Source of the DNA: Nostoc sp. TCL240-02
GTDB lineage: Bacteria; Cyanobacteriota; Cyanobacteriia; Cyanobacteriales; Nostocaceae
Reading direction: 5' to 3'
DNA: 64,000 nt
Assembly (NCBI RefSeq): GCF_013343235.1
Contig: NZ_CP040094.1
Location: 7,501 to 71,500 of the forward strand
Shown here: positions 18,780-28,805 of the stretch, one piece after another
Layout: each line of letters begins with the position of its first letter
Numbering within the stretch: position 1 is the stretch's first letter
Notes under the pieces: model-generated
Databases searched by the model: none
What the model was told of the DNA's origin: nothing
The model's input: only the letters and a program-made list of their open reading frames with translations
Made by a program: the position numbers and the translations under genes

Positions 18780-19871
18780 TTACATTTCCCGCAAGACTTG
18801 CCGAATAATATCTGATGGCACTTCATCGGTAACTGTAACTACACCAATCTCTGTTGGTAAAACAAACCGCACTTTTCCTGCTTTGACTTTTTTATCTAGT
18901 TGCAACGCCTCAATAATTCCTTCAATATCCACCCCAGATGGTAACTGAGTCGGTAAACCCGTTTTTTGAATTAAAGCATTTTGACGTTCTGTATCTTCCT
19001 TTTGCCACATTCCCAATTCCACAGCAATTTGACCAGCTGCTACCATACCAATAGCCACCGCTTCACCGTGATTCACTAAACGATAACCAGTCAAGCTTTC
19101 CACTGCATGACCGATGGTATGTCCATAGTTGAGAATTGCGCGTAATCCGCCTTCTTTCTCATCTTTGCTAACAACGTCAGCTTTGGCTTGACAAGAGCGC
19201 GTTAATATGGTTTCTATTAGCTCAGGTTTTACATAGCGGAGTTGGTCAAGCCGTTTACTTGCTTCCAACTGGGCAAACAATTCAGCATCCCAAATTACAC
19301 CGTACTTAATAACTTCTGCCATCCCTGCCCGAAATTCGCGCATCGGAAGAGTTTTCAACACATCTGGGTCAATCAAAACCAAGCGCGGTTGATGGAATGC
19401 CCCAATTAAATTTTTTCCGTGGGGATGATTTACGCCAGTTTTGCCACCAATTGCCGAATCTACCATCGCCAAGAGAGTTGTAGGCACTTGGACAACATTA
19501 ATACCCCGCAACCAGGTTGCGGCGGCAAAGCCAGTCATATCGCCAATCACACCTCCGCCCAAAGCCACCATCGTCGCAGAACGTTCTAGGCGGTTTTCTA
19601 AGGCGACATCGTAGAGTTTTTGGATAGAATTAAGGGTTTTGTAGCGTTCACCAGGCGGTAGGGTGCAGCTAGCGACTTCAAATCCCGCAGATGTCAGGGA
19701 TGTAATTGCTCTTTCCCCATAATGCTTAAAAATCGTCGGATTAGAAACTAGCAGTACTTTCTTGCCTAGCTTCAGATTGGCCATCTGTTGACCCAGTTGA
19801 TCTAAACTCGAAGGTGCGATAGCAATCTCATAAGATTGCTCTGGTAAATTTACATTAATTACAGAAGTCAT
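18780..19871 (-). CDS. aroB: 3-dehydroquinate synthase
   Basis: The enzyme converts DAHP to 3-dehydroquinate, the second step of the shikimate pathway, using NAD+ and a divalent metal. The 363-residue length is normal. Visible marks are [17 protein letters not shown] (NAD site), [25 protein letters not shown], and the metal ligands in [10 protein letters not shown] and [11 protein letters not shown]. The C-terminus [19 protein letters not shown] is typical. It is transcribed away from petL; STRR repeats sit between the two. Confidence 0.97.
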   Translation of the reverse strand: MTSVINVNLPEQSYEIAIAPSSLDQLGQQMANLKLGKKVLLVSNPTIFKHYGERAITSLTSAGFEVASCTLPPGERYKTLNSIQKLYDVALENRLERSATMVALGGGVIGDMTGFAAATWLRGINVVQVPTTLLAMVDSAIGGKTGVNHPHGKNLIGAFHQPRLVLIDPDVLKTLPMREFRAGMAEVIKYGVIWDAELFAQLEASKRLDQLRYVKPELIETILTRSCQAKADVVSKDEKEGGLRAILNYGHTIGHAVESLTGYRLVNHGEAVAIGMVAAGQIAVELGMWQKEDTERQNALIQKTGLPTQLPSGVDIEGIIEALQLDKKVKAGKVRFVLPTEIGVVTVTDEVPSDIIRQVLREM

Positions 19872-19973
19872 TGCTTAACCCCAAAGAAGCGCCCGTGGGC
19901 TGTATTCTATCGCAATCTGAGGGACTGGAGACTGGGGACTGGGGGAGCAGGGGGAGAAGAACTATTAGTTATT

Positions 19974-20015
19974 GCCCAATGCCCAATGCCCAATGCCCAA
20001 TTCCCAATTCCCAAC
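19974..20015. repeat. STRR heptamers (four GCCCAAT plus two variants)
   Basis: Four consecutive GCCCAAT units are followed by TCCCAAT and TCCCAAC. A related GGGACTG array lies just upstream (about 19921-19945). This heptad periodicity is the known cyanobacterial STRR class. Confidence 0.85.
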
Positions 20016-20060
20016 AACTAATGATTCAATATATTTAGGAAGTATTGTGGAGAAAAATAA

Positions 20061-20156
20061 ATGTTTGCAATTGCAGCTTACATCGGCTTTTTAGCTTTGT
20101 TCTTTGGTTTGGCTGTCGGTCTGTTGTTCGGTCTGCGGACTGCCAAGATAATTTAA
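20061..20156 (+). CDS. petL: Cytochrome b6-f complex subunit VI (PetL)
   Basis: A 31-residue protein with a single membrane helix: [18 protein letters not shown], then [13 protein letters not shown]. Length, the AYIGFLALF core and the basic C-terminus RTAKII match PetL, a small subunit that stabilises the cytochrome b6f dimer in the thylakoid membrane. TGGAG lies 8 bases before the ATG. Too short for routine gene finders, but the family match is clear. Confidence 0.9.
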   Translation: MFAIAAYIGFLALFFGLAVGLLFGLRTAKII

Positions 20157-20196
20157 CCAAGACTATTGTAGGACGGGTATCTTGCCTGCTCTCGGT

Positions 20197-20223
20197 CAGG
20201 GACGGGTGAGACACCCATCCCTG
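20197..20223. terminator. Hairpin between convergent petL and bioB
   Basis: CAGGGACGGGTG pairs with CACCCATCCCTG over a 3-base loop with one C-A mismatch. It lies 40 bases after petL and 12 bases after the bioB stop, so it can end both transcripts. Confidence 0.55.
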
Positions 20224-20234
20224 ATTGAAGATAT

Positions 20235-21242
20235 TTATCCTACAACAGCCGGACTTGCTAACTTCTCCTGCCTTTGGGAAGGTGGACGCATCCCCAAACC
20301 AAGCAAATTAAGCATTTCTCGGTCAGTATCGTAATCTGGACAGGGAGTTGTCACCGTCAACATTTTGTTGTCATCGCTGGAAAATATAGAATTGGCTCCC
20401 GCCATAAAGCAGAAAGCTTGTTCAACTTGAGAAAGTCTAGCCCTACCAGCACTAAGACGCACATCAGAAGCTGGCATTAAAATTCTGGCTGTGGCAATCA
20501 TCCGCACAATATCCCAAATGGGGACATCAGGTTGATTTTCTAAGGGTGTGCCCGGCACTTGTGAAAGAATATTAATTGGTACTGACTCTGGATGCGGATG
20601 TAAGTTTGCCAGAGTTTGTAACATCCCAACCCGGTCATCGACAGTTTCGCCTAAACCAAGGATACCACCAGAACATACGGTAACATTGGTTTGACGGACA
20701 TTCTCGATTGTATTTAAGCGATCGCTATATGTTCTCGTGGTAATAATTGTGTTGTAATATTCCTGCGAGGTATCTAAGTTATGGTTGTAGGCGTAAAGTC
20801 CCGCTTCTTCTAGTTTCCTGGCCTGATTTGCTGTCAACATACCCAGAGTGCAGCACACTTCTAAACCCATTGCGGTTACATCCTTGACCATTTCCAGGAC
20901 TTCCTCAAATTGTGAGTTATCTCGGACTTCGCGCCAAGCAGCACCCATGCAGATGCGGCTAACACCGGTTTCTTTAGCTTTCTGGGCGATGTTAACAACG
21001 GTTTCCTTTTCCAGGAGTGCTTGCGCCTTCACCTCTGTTTTATAGCGCGAAGATTGGGCGCAGTAGCTACAATCTTCTGGACAACCTCCTGTTTTAATAG
21101 ATATAAGCTTACAAACTTGTATTTTTGTTGGGTCATGATATTGGCGATGCACGCTAGCAGCTTGATAAATAAGCTCTAGCAATGGCATATTGTATATCGC
21201 CTGAATCTCTAATTCCTGCCAATCGTAGCGTATTCCCACCAC
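20235..21242 (-). CDS. bioB: Biotin synthase
   Basis: A radical-SAM enzyme that inserts sulfur into dethiobiotin, the last step of biotin synthesis. The radical-SAM cluster motif CPEDCSYC is followed by [19 protein letters not shown]. The downstream second-cluster residues appear in [31 protein letters not shown] and [23 protein letters not shown] holds the conserved Arg ligand. Length 335 is normal. The start is GTG at 21242, giving [12 protein letters not shown]. Confidence 0.97.
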   Translation of the reverse strand: MVGIRYDWQELEIQAIYNMPLLELIYQAASVHRQYHDPTKIQVCKLISIKTGGCPEDCSYCAQSSRYKTEVKAQALLEKETVVNIAQKAKETGVSRICMGAAWREVRDNSQFEEVLEMVKDVTAMGLEVCCTLGMLTANQARKLEEAGLYAYNHNLDTSQEYYNTIITTRTYSDRLNTIENVRQTNVTVCSGGILGLGETVDDRVGMLQTLANLHPHPESVPINILSQVPGTPLENQPDVPIWDIVRMIATARILMPASDVRLSAGRARLSQVEQAFCFMAGANSIFSSDDNKMLTVTTPCPDYDTDREMLNLLGLGMRPPSQRQEKLASPAVVG

Positions 21243-21565
21243 ATCACTATCCTTCTTGTAGACTGGGTTGAATCTTGAGCTGTCTTTTGGTTGAATTTCC
21301 TGCGGTACAGCGTTTGGGCAAAGCGATTTTATCGAAGTTATGCCCCGTACTGTGCTTTATCACCCATTGGCTCTCAATCCTTGCGCTCTAGATATTAGAC
21401 ATCAGCTTATCAAGATTTTGGTGGAATGGCAGATTACCAGCAAAAATACTTACCCTATCTGTTGTAGAGGGCATTGTATAAAGCTGTTCTGAGTAAAGAA
21501 GTGAAATTCACCTCTAACTGCTGCTGCAAAACCGTAGGTATGAGAGAATTTATAAAATTTAGAGA
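21243..21565. other. Intergenic region, nothing recognised
   Basis: About 320 bases between divergent bioB and the acetyltransferase. I saw no open frame, strong hairpin or repeat in it. Confidence 0.4.
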
Positions 21566-22168
21566 ATGTGCTGGGAAGAGATCCCGTCGATTATGATATC
21601 AGAACTGCCACTAATTACTAGCGATCGCCTATTATTACGAGCGGCGATTCATGAAGATATACCTCAAATTCTTAAATACTTCATTTATAACAAACCTTAT
21701 CTCACCCCATTCTACCCTCTATGGGCTGATGGTTTTTTCACTGAAGAATATTGGCAATATCAGATAGAGAATAGTTTTCTCGAATTTATTAATGGGCAAT
21801 CATTAAAGCTATTTATTTTTACAAAAAGAAATCCTACTGTAGTTATTGGAACCGTAAATTTTAGCAATTTTGTAAGAGGAGCCGCTCATTTCTGCTACGT
21901 GGGATATAGCCTTGCTGAAAGTAAACAAGGTAAAGGATATATGACAGAAGGGCTAAAAGCTGCAACTCAATATCTCTTTCAAGAGTTAAATTTTCACCGA
22001 GTTATGGCTAATTATATGCCTCATAATCGGCGCAGTGGCAGTGTTTTAAGAAGGCTCGGATTTGTCATTGAAGGATATGCTAGAGACTATTTGTTAATTA
22101 ATGGACAATGGGAAGATCATATTATGACAAGTCTTACAAATACTAATTGGCAAGTACCAAAATTTTAA
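21566..22168 (+). CDS. GNAT family N-acetyltransferase (RimJ/RimL type)
   Basis: The 200-residue product has the GNAT fold of the ribosomal-protein/alanine acetyltransferase group. LITSDRLLLRAAIHEDIPQI opens the domain. CYVGYSLAESKQGKGYMTEGL carries the acetyl-CoA loop (Q-x-x-G-x-G/Y), and FHRVMANYMPHNRRSGSVLRRLGF is the characteristic C-terminal motif. The target is unknown. ATG at 21593 (MISELPLITSD) is an equally good start. Confidence 0.9.
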   Translation: MCWEEIPSIMISELPLITSDRLLLRAAIHEDIPQILKYFIYNKPYLTPFYPLWADGFFTEEYWQYQIENSFLEFINGQSLKLFIFTKRNPTVVIGTVNFSNFVRGAAHFCYVGYSLAESKQGKGYMTEGLKAATQYLFQELNFHRVMANYMPHNRRSGSVLRRLGFVIEGYARDYLLINGQWEDHIMTSLTNTNWQVPKF

Positions 22169-22412
22169 ACAGCTATTTTCTAGTAGTGTAGAGATACCGA
22201 GCTTATTAAATAAGTTCAATATACGTGTGCTATATTTATACACAACCAATTAACAATATTGAGATATTAACTTGCAATATCTATAAATTCATAATAAATC
22301 CATAATAAATACACAACAACTCCACAAGCAAATGCAAGAGTAATATTTATTCACCATCTGGTTAATGAGCCAATGGACGAATTTGTTTTAGATTATTGAG
22401 GAGTTTTTCAAA

Positions 22413-22898
22413 ATGTCTATTAATTCTATAAAGCGCTTATCTGTATTTTCTACTATCTTCGCTTTTACTACCATATTGCACGGAGTGGTTTTGGCAGCAG
22501 CAGTTCCAACTTCCCCCACTACACCAGGTTTAACAACTCAGAATAGTCCTACAGCACACCAAAAACTTAATATTACAAAGCAACAGCGTTTACAAATCCA
22601 GCTTGCTCGCCAGCAAAGAGATAAGAATATTGAAACTCTATTAAACCCGTCTCAAGCCACTAAATTTAAGGCAGCACTACAATCCCGTCAGAGAATTAGA
22701 ATAGTGTTAAAATCTTTGGATCTGAATCAAGATCAACAAAAACAGGTTCAATCAATTTTGCAAACTTATAACCAACAAGTAAAACAAATTCTATCTTCAC
22801 AGGCATCACAACCAACATCAAACTCAGTAGGAATTACTTCACCAACATCAAATCCAATAGAAACTACTCAACCAGTATCGCAACCAATTAAAAAGTAA
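22413..22898 (+). CDS. Secreted Spy/CpxP-like helical protein
   Basis: The 161-residue product has a signal peptide (about residues 1-28, ending VVLAAA) and a Pro/Thr-rich linker. The helical core is rich in Gln, Arg and Lys (NITKQQRLQIQLARQQRDKN ... NLDQQKQV-like repeats), with two LNxxQ/LTxxQ-like motifs, and the Ser/Thr/Pro tail is low in complexity. The layout resembles Spy/CpxP periplasmic chaperones, common in cyanobacteria. An LNPSQATKFKAAL segment is typical of that family. Assignment is by general pattern. Confidence 0.6.
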   Translation: MSINSIKRLSVFSTIFAFTTILHGVVLAAAVPTSPTTPGLTTQNSPTAHQKLNITKQQRLQIQLARQQRDKNIETLLNPSQATKFKAALQSRQRIRIVLKSLDLNQDQQKQVQSILQTYNQQVKQILSSQASQPTSNSVGITSPTSNPIETTQPVSQPIKK

Positions 22899-22923
22899 AA
22901 AACTCAGTTTGATTTAACGAAGG

Positions 22924-23583
22924 TTAAGTTTCCGAAGACTGGCGGATTTGATGCAAACTTCGGTTAAGCCAGTCTTCATACCAATCATAAAAAATTAAAG
23001 GCTGCCCCTGGTCGCTATTTGGATGAGAATCATCAGGGTCGGTATCATGGAAAAAACTACAAAAATCCAAAGAAGCAGGATATATTCCATTATCATTAGT
23101 ACGGTCATCTATCCAGATTTTTCCTGACTGCTCCCCGGTAATGACTAATATTGCATCAATTCCACAACCATAAGTTGTAATGGTGAGAGTACCCTGGATA
23201 AACTTATTGTCAAAGTAAGCATCATTTCTATTGTTGATAATCAAATCTAAATCATTCCACGCTTCTGTTAAAGGAAATGGTTTAGAGAGAATTTCGTACT
23301 TCTCTTGGTATAGTTTTTCTGCGATGATATCTTCATATTCAATTCCTGATAGTCCAGATAAGCCGTATCCTGGCCCCGCACCACCATTGCCAATTTCTAA
23401 GAGAAAGTTTTTATATTCACTTGGTAAACTAATATTGTATCTAGATTCAAACACTTGAATATCTTTGTTACTCAAGCAAGGTTTTAATTGATATTGGTGT
23501 GATTCTGAACCAAAAACCTCAAATGTAGCGTCTAAAATAGCTAATTGAGTTAATTTTTTCTTTAATTGCAAAACTTTATTCAT
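22924..23583 (-). CDS. SMI1/KNR4 family protein
   Basis: The 219-residue product has the SMI1/KNR4 fold. KDIQVFESRYNISLPSEYKN is followed by FLLEIGNGGAGPGYGLSGL, and later by TITTYGCGIDAILVITGEQS and FCSFFHDTDPDDS. In bacteria many such proteins are immunity partners of polymorphic toxins; others are regulatory. No toxin gene lies next to it, so it may be an orphan immunity gene or serve another role. Confidence 0.85.
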   Translation of the reverse strand: MNKVLQLKKKLTQLAILDATFEVFGSESHQYQLKPCLSNKDIQVFESRYNISLPSEYKNFLLEIGNGGAGPGYGLSGLSGIEYEDIIAEKLYQEKYEILSKPFPLTEAWNDLDLIINNRNDAYFDNKFIQGTLTITTYGCGIDAILVITGEQSGKIWIDDRTNDNGIYPASLDFCSFFHDTDPDDSHPNSDQGQPLIFYDWYEDWLNRSLHQIRQSSET

Positions 23584-23704
23584 TATGCGCTCTAGATTTT
23601 GATGGTGGCGCTGCCATATTTTAGATATGGTAGCTTTTTGTGTCTATGCTGATGTTGAAGCCAGAGGTAGTATTAAGGGAAGAATGAATTAAGCTTTGCT
23701 CGTA

Positions 23705-25162
23705 ATGACTCTGGCTGAAACTCCAAACTACAAAAATTCTAGCAATCCTCTTCTCTCCCTCAACTACGAAAGCGCCTTAGAATCTCTAGGTGATGACTAC
23801 TATGATGAGGTGGCAGCAGCAGAATTTCCCCAACACCTCTTGCGTTGGCGTAACGATGCACTACTACCTCGTTTGGGTTTAGACCCTCAAGTAGTTAAAG
23901 ACGAAGATTTCATCACAGCTTTTGGCCAGTTTCAGGGGCGCAAACCCTTGTTAGCACTACGTTACCACGGCTATCAATTTGGTGAATATAACGGACAGTT
24001 GGGAGATGGTAGAGGCTTTCTCTACGGGCAAGTCCGCGCCATTGATGGCGAATTATACGATTTTGGAACTAAAGGCTCTGGAAGAACGCCCTACTCCCGT
24101 GGTGGCGATGGTATGCTCACGCTCAAAGGTGGGGTGCGGGAAGTTCTTGCTGCGGAAGCACTGCACCATCTAGGTGTACGTACCTCGCGCTGTCTGAGCA
24201 TGATTGAAACAGGTTTACCCCTCTGGCGGGGTGATGAACCTTCGCCTACCCGTTCATCTGTGATGATTAGAATGAGCAGTTCTCATATTCGGTTTGGCAC
24301 TTTTGAGCGACTGCACTATTTTCAGCGTCCAGATTTAACTAAGAAGTTGTTAGACCACGTAATTGAGCAGTATTATCGACACTTAAGTACTGAACAAGAT
24401 CAATATGTCTTGTTTTACGCCGAATTAGTTGAACGGGTTGCAAAACTAGTAGCGCAGTGGATGGCGGCTGGCTTTTGTCATGCAGTCCTGAATACTGACA
24501 ATATGTCGATTACTGGAGAGAGTTTTGACTATGGGCCTTACGCCTTTATTTCGACTTATAACCCATCCTTTATCGCTGCATATTTTGACTATTATGGACG
24601 CTACTGTTACGGTAATCAACCAAGTATTTGTCAACTGAATTTACAAATGCTCCAAGAACCTTTAAAGGCAATTATTGATAAAGGCGAAATGGAAGCTGCA
24701 TTAGAAAGGTTTGATGAATATTATCAAGCTGAATACAGTTCTTTGATGTTGAAAAAGTTAGGTTTTGTGGAGTTGCCACATCCACAAGCTACGGAACTGT
24801 TGAATCTCACGGTTGAATTCTTGAAAGATAGCCAAGTTGGTTATCACCAGTTTTTTTATGAGATGGCTCGGACTTTTTCATCAAAATGGCGAGATGAGCC
24901 AGGTTTTGTAATGAACAATTCAGATATTGTGCCAGTACCGGGTGCGTTGGGAATTTTTGATGATTGGTGCATACTATACCATAAAATCTTGAATGATTTT
25001 GATAGCGATCGCACCGATGTAATTGCCCAAACACTAGCTGTTCATAATCCGAAAACGACACTATTAAGACCTGTGATTGAGTCTACTTGGGAAGCAATTG
25101 CTCAAGAGGATAATTGGCAACCTTTTTATGAGTTAATCCAGGCGATTCAGTTTAGAAAATAG
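23705..25162 (+). CDS. selO: Protein adenylyltransferase SelO (YdiU/UPF0061)
   Basis: SelO is a pseudokinase-fold enzyme that transfers AMP from ATP to Ser/Thr/Tyr residues of proteins and is linked to redox homeostasis. Visible marks are [20 protein letters not shown] with [10 protein letters not shown] (nucleotide loop), [20 protein letters not shown], and the catalytic [20 protein letters not shown] (Asn and Asp for Mg2+). The protein has 485 residues, near the usual length, and lacks the C-terminal selenocysteine/cysteine tail of eukaryotic SelO. ATG 23705 is preferred to TTG 23696. Confidence 0.93.
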   Translation: MTLAETPNYKNSSNPLLSLNYESALESLGDDYYDEVAAAEFPQHLLRWRNDALLPRLGLDPQVVKDEDFITAFGQFQGRKPLLALRYHGYQFGEYNGQLGDGRGFLYGQVRAIDGELYDFGTKGSGRTPYSRGGDGMLTLKGGVREVLAAEALHHLGVRTSRCLSMIETGLPLWRGDEPSPTRSSVMIRMSSSHIRFGTFERLHYFQRPDLTKKLLDHVIEQYYRHLSTEQDQYVLFYAELVERVAKLVAQWMAAGFCHAVLNTDNMSITGESFDYGPYAFISTYNPSFIAAYFDYYGRYCYGNQPSICQLNLQMLQEPLKAIIDKGEMEAALERFDEYYQAEYSSLMLKKLGFVELPHPQATELLNLTVEFLKDSQVGYHQFFYEMARTFSSKWRDEPGFVMNNSDIVPVPGALGIFDDWCILYHKILNDFDSDRTDVIAQTLAVHNPKTTLLRPVIESTWEAIAQEDNWQPFYELIQAIQFRK

Positions 25163-25567
25163 TAAAATCACACCTATTTTCTTTTTAATCTGGATAGCTT
25201 ATTGAGATTATATCTGGTGTAATTTACACCACGAGTAATCTAATAAGAGACGTTGCATTGCAACGTCTCTACAAAAACTTTTAACTAAATTGTATAGACA
25301 TAGCAGTCCAAATTGAATTGCGAGAAAATACGTAGGTCGGTTATCAAATATAAAAGTAAAATTTTATTCAGCCTTGGTGATTATAAATCACGGTTACACA
25401 GACTAAATTCCAAAGTTCTGAGGCTCTAAAACCAACCTCAGAATTATTTTTGCCTGCGTGGGTGATTTTTTCACTCCATGTACGTGGACGATAGTTTATG
25501 TAGCAGCAAATTTTATTCACTTATTGATTCCAAATTTCTCTATCGCATCTCATAAAATCTTAAAAAA
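25163..25567. other. Intergenic region upstream of the TIR-SLOG gene
   Basis: About 400 A/T-rich bases with the palindrome at 25246-25270 and no further gene. The promoter of the TIR-SLOG gene should lie in its last 100 bases, but no convincing boxes were seen. Confidence 0.35.
25246..25270. repeat. Palindromic repeat, 12-bp arms around one base
   Basis: AGAGACGTTGCA and its exact reverse complement flank a single T, followed by ACAAAAAC. It shares the AGAGACG...CGTCTCTACAA ends with the palindrome at 12545 and those inside smc. Being 84 bases after selO, it may also act as its terminator. Confidence 0.65.
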
Positions 25568-25724
25568 ATGAATCAGATATACATATCTTATGCATGGAAA
25601 GATAACAAGAGTGAATTAGGTAGTCAACGCGAAGAATTAGTAGATAAAATTTGCACTGCACTTGTTTCTGAACGTTACAACTTAATTCGCGATCGCAACT
25701 ATTTAACGCTAGGTATAGCGGTTA

Positions 25725-26192
25725 TCAGTCTTGTGAGGTACAGTAGCAGCAGTGAGTAAACCAACCCAGCAAATTCTCTATTGTCACTTCTGCGAATGCC
25801 GTATCTAATGCCTGGAGTAAATCAGGGTATGTCCTTGCACCGATGCGACGGAGAATGTTCTTAATCTTGGACCAACAATTCTCAATCGGTGAAAAATCGG
25901 GAGAATAGGGGGGGAGATAAATGAGATGAGCGCCAGCAGCGATGAGCAAAGCTTCAAGTTCATCACTTTTATGGATTGAGCAGTTATCCATGATCACCAC
26001 TGCACCAGGCCAAAGTTTGGGTACGAGCTTTTGGGCGATGAAGGCATCAAAAGTCAAAGCATCGATAGAACCTAAGCCACTCCATTGGGTGAGCAGTCCT
26101 TTCAAGCTAATTGCACCAATTACCGAGACATTTTTCCCTTTGCGGTTGGGCTTTTGAGCATAGCCTGAAGGCCAGGCAAGGCGCGGGCACAT
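25725..26192 (-). CDS. IS630-family transposase, C-terminal catalytic ORF (orfB)
   Basis: The 155-residue DDE part shows VVIMDNCSIHKSDELEA (second Asp) and HLIYLPPYSPDFSPIENCWSKIK (catalytic Glu). The link to orfA needs the -1 shift at A-AAA-AAG plus a second frame change near 26180-26200, where reading passes from FIRKCARALPG to GYAQKPNRKGKNV. The second break looks like a base loss, so the transposase may be defective, yet both copies share it. Confidence 0.85.
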   Translation of the reverse strand: MCPRLAWPSGYAQKPNRKGKNVSVIGAISLKGLLTQWSGLGSIDALTFDAFIAQKLVPKLWPGAVVIMDNCSIHKSDELEALLIAAGAHLIYLPPYSPDFSPIENCWSKIKNILRRIGARTYPDLLQALDTAFAEVTIENLLGWFTHCCYCTSQD

Positions 26193-26286
26193 TTGCGGAT
26201 GAAGGACAGATTAACTCCCGATTCATCTAAGAAAATCAGCTCTTCGACGGGTATCCCCCTCAAGAGTTTCCAGTACTCAAATCGGG

Positions 26287-26691
26287 CTAGTTGGACTTCA
26301 TCACTACCTTTTTTTGTGAGGTGGAGACTTTTTTTTTGAGGTTGAGGTGAAGTTTCCAGCGAACCATCCGATTCACCGTAGCTACCCCAATTAAGACCTC
26401 TGTTTTCTCGTAAAGTCGTTCCCGCAATTCGCTTAACGTCGCATCGGGCTGTGCTATGACGAGTTGGCGCAGGATTTCTAACTGTTCAGCATTCAACTTT
26501 GTTGCTGTCTGCTCAGTCCGCACCTTGGGGCCTATCATCCCCAATTCTCGATGGCGTTTGAGTAAATTTTGCACAAAACTTAAGGTGACACCAAAGTTTT
26601 TAGCCAGTTTTCGTTGGGAAATGTCACCGCAGGCATAAGCATCAACTATTTTTTGACGCAAGTCGAGAGAGTAGGCTTTCATCACCACCAA
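26287..26691 (-). CDS. IS630-family transposase, N-terminal ORF (orfA)
   Basis: The 134-residue product has helix-turn-helix DNA-binding domains (YSLDLRQKIVDAYACGDIS, QRKLAKNFGVTLSFVQNLLK) and a second winged part (ATLSELRERLYEKTEVLIGV). Near its 3' end the coding strand reads A-AAA-AAG, a canonical -1 slippery heptamer. A shift there enters a frame reading GSDEVQLARFEYWKLLRGIP and then LIFLDESGVNLSF, which holds the first catalytic Asp. Confidence 0.88.
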   Translation of the reverse strand: MVVMKAYSLDLRQKIVDAYACGDISQRKLAKNFGVTLSFVQNLLKRHRELGMIGPKVRTEQTATKLNAEQLEILRQLVIAQPDATLSELRERLYEKTEVLIGVATVNRMVRWKLHLNLKKKVSTSQKKVVMKSN

Positions 26692-28000
26692 TTATCAGTA
26701 GAATTGCTCTCTCCTACTGTACTGAAGTAGACTGATAACCGCTATAAGAGTATACACGACTTCATGCAGGAAATCGGGCGCGGAAACTATGTAATTGTCG
26801 TTGTCAGCGACAAATATTTGCGCTCGGAATACTGTATGTTTGAAGCTGTTGAAATCATGAAACGCAAGGATTATGAACAAAAAGTTTTTCCTGTGGTTTT
26901 ACAGGATGCTAATGTTTATACCAAAGAAGGTAAGAGCGAGTACATAAAATATTGGAAGCAACAGAAAGAAAAAATCAAAGAACTCATCGGTTCAGAACGA
27001 ACTTCTCATGAATATTCAGCAATGCATGATGTTGCTGATAAAATTATGGAAATTTCGCAAAAAATTGATGAATTCATGTTTTTCATCTCAGATAAATTAA
27101 GCATTGATCCATCTCATAACTTTAATGTATTTATTAATCAGCTTACTGACGCTATTAAAAATGATGCTGTTAAACTTAGAAGTAAAAAGAGCATTTTAGT
27201 TGCAGGTACAGGAAACTTTCATATTCCTAATGAAGTCAATTGGTGCGCTCAAAAGCTTGGGGCGAAAATAGCAGAATATAACTATAACCTGATTACTGGT
27301 GGATGGCAGGGAGTAGATTATGTTGTAGCTGATAAGTTTGCTGAAAAAATCACGCAACAAAATATCCGCCTAACCGATAAGTTAACTCACGTTGTTCCAC
27401 GAGAAAAACAACCTGTCTTTAAGGGTGGAAAAGTCGAATACACTGAGTCAGGTATTAATGAGTGGCTCGATTGTTTGCGACATTCAGATTTGGTGATTCT
27501 TGTGGGAGGCGTTGGCGGAACGTATGAAACTTATCTGTATGCTAAACAAGAAAAAATTCCGGTGATTCCTATTGTATGCACTAATGGAGATGCCAAAAAA
27601 GTGTTCGACGAAATGCTGGCAAATTGGGATAGTAAATTAATGGGAAATATCTCACCGGAAAAATTTAAGTCACTGAATCAATATATCAATGACCCTTCAA
27701 CAGCAGAAGATGTAGTCAATGATGTTATGGATATCGTTAACGAAATTATTTTTGCAAAAACCATGCTAAATACTCAGGATAAGCTCATCTAATTTGGTAT
27801 AAAGTTAACTTGAAAAATCAAAGAAGAGGGATATCTACTTTGATTATAAAAACTAAACAGTTTAGTTTGCTCCTGTGTATCACCTATGCTATATCTGCCC
27901 CGATTTGCTGGTTATAAGCTTTTTTAAAGGCTGCTATCCCTTCTTAGCAAGTTATGTCAAACCCGGCTTGCATCCCACTCATAACAAAACTTTTTGTCAA

Positions 28001-28639
28001 TTATGTTCCCGGACGAGAGCGAATATGATCGGGTATATGATGACGATCACCTAATATTTCTAACAAAGGGCCATTAACGTCAAATTTAACCATACTTACC
28101 GACGCGACCAAAATATTCACCCGATAGCGATAGCGTCCCAAATCAATTCCCAGTAAACTGCAAAGCATAATCCGAATCGTGGCTTTATGGGAAACTACTA
28201 AAACATTACCTTGGTGATGTTTTTCTTGAATTTCAGCAATTACAGGCATAGAACGGTTAGCAATATCTACCGCAGTTTCTCCACCTAGTGGTGCATTCCA
28301 AGCGGGTTCTGTCAACCATTTTACATAGTTTTCTGCGTAATTCTCTTGAGCAAACGATTTACTCTTCCTTTCCCATTCGCCGTAACTACCTTCTCTAAGT
28401 CCGTCACGCAACTGCATATCCATACCGATAGCATCACAAAATGGCTTGGCAGTTGCAATTGTGCGCTTCATCGGGCTAACATAAACCGCTTCCCACTTCA
28501 ATTTTTGATAAACATCGGCGAAACCGGATGCCATCTGCATCCCCTCTGTTGTCAACTCCGCATCAGTTTCACCGCAGAAATTACCACTTTGACTAAAAGT
28601 AGTCTCTCCATGTCGCAGTAAATATAAATTGAGTGTCAT
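28001..28639 (-). CDS. Histidine phosphatase (phosphoglycerate mutase-like)
   Basis: The 212-residue product starts with the catalytic RHG motif (LNLYLLRHGETTFSQSG), followed by ELTTEGMQMA, VYVSPMKRTIATAKPF (phosphate-binding Arg), LREGSYGEWE (catalytic Glu) and NVLVVSHKATIRIMLCSLL (second His). It is a 2-histidine phosphatase; whether it acts on phosphoglycerate, a sugar phosphate or another metabolite is unknown. Single gene, start ATG 28639. Confidence 0.9.
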   Translation of the reverse strand: MTLNLYLLRHGETTFSQSGNFCGETDAELTTEGMQMASGFADVYQKLKWEAVYVSPMKRTIATAKPFCDAIGMDMQLRDGLREGSYGEWERKSKSFAQENYAENYVKWLTEPAWNAPLGGETAVDIANRSMPVIAEIQEKHHQGNVLVVSHKATIRIMLCSLLGIDLGRYRYRVNILVASVSMVKFDVNGPLLEILGDRHHIPDHIRSRPGT

Positions 28640-28805
28640 AGCTTATATCGCGATTGGGATAAAGGAGTTGGTGCAAAAACAAAGTACCATCAATCTCGGA
28701 ATCGATTATGTGACACCAGGACAAAGTAATCAACCAAAAAAGTCAATCCAACACAAACTTTTGAAAAGTTCTACTTTTCTCTAACCCTCTGTGTCTTCTG
28801 TACTG

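Larger units (their letters stand above)
25716..26744 (-). mobile_element. IS630-family insertion sequence, copy 1 (1029 bp)
   Basis: Terminal inverted repeats TAGCGGTTATCAGTC/GACTGATAACCGCTA are flanked by a duplicated TA, the target used by IS630/Tc1/mariner elements. It carries transposase orfA and orfB on the minus strand. An apparently identical 1029-bp copy lies at 44424-45452. Insertion at TA 25714-25715 split the TIR-SLOG gene. Confidence 0.95.
25568..27792 (+). pseudogene. TIR-SLOG immunity-type protein, split by an IS630-family insertion
   Basis: Left part 25568-25715 and right part 26747-27792 belong to one gene. Deleting the element and one TA copy joins them in frame (GGT-AAG-AGT...), giving 397 codons without a stop. 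Residues ~1-130 form a TIR domain. IYISYAWKDN opens it, IRDRNYLTLGKSIHDFMQEI spans the insertion point, then VIVVVSDKYLRSEYCMFEAV, where the Glu after CMF fits the catalytic NADase Glu. Residues ~185-345 form a SLOG (LOG-like Rossmann) domain with LVAGTGNFHIPNE, LITGGWQGVDYVVADKFAEK and LVILVGGVGGTYETYLYAKQ. TIR and SLOG are the domains of Thoeris-type antiphage defence, where TIR makes a cyclic ADP-ribose signal sensed by SLOG. A single protein carrying both is probably a self-contained NAD-depleting effector. Now inactive unless the element leaves. Confidence 0.85.

Noticed and set aside
19921..20015. Second tandem array near aroB as a possible CRISPR or origin iteron array
   Set aside because: It is a pure seven-base periodicity (GGGACTG, GCCCAAT), again STRR, with no DnaA-box pattern or dnaA/dnaN nearby.
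27820..27840. GAAGAGGGATAT resembling the IS701 terminal repeat
   Set aside because: Only about 12 bases match, without the following conserved part of the repeat or a partner end, so chance is likely.
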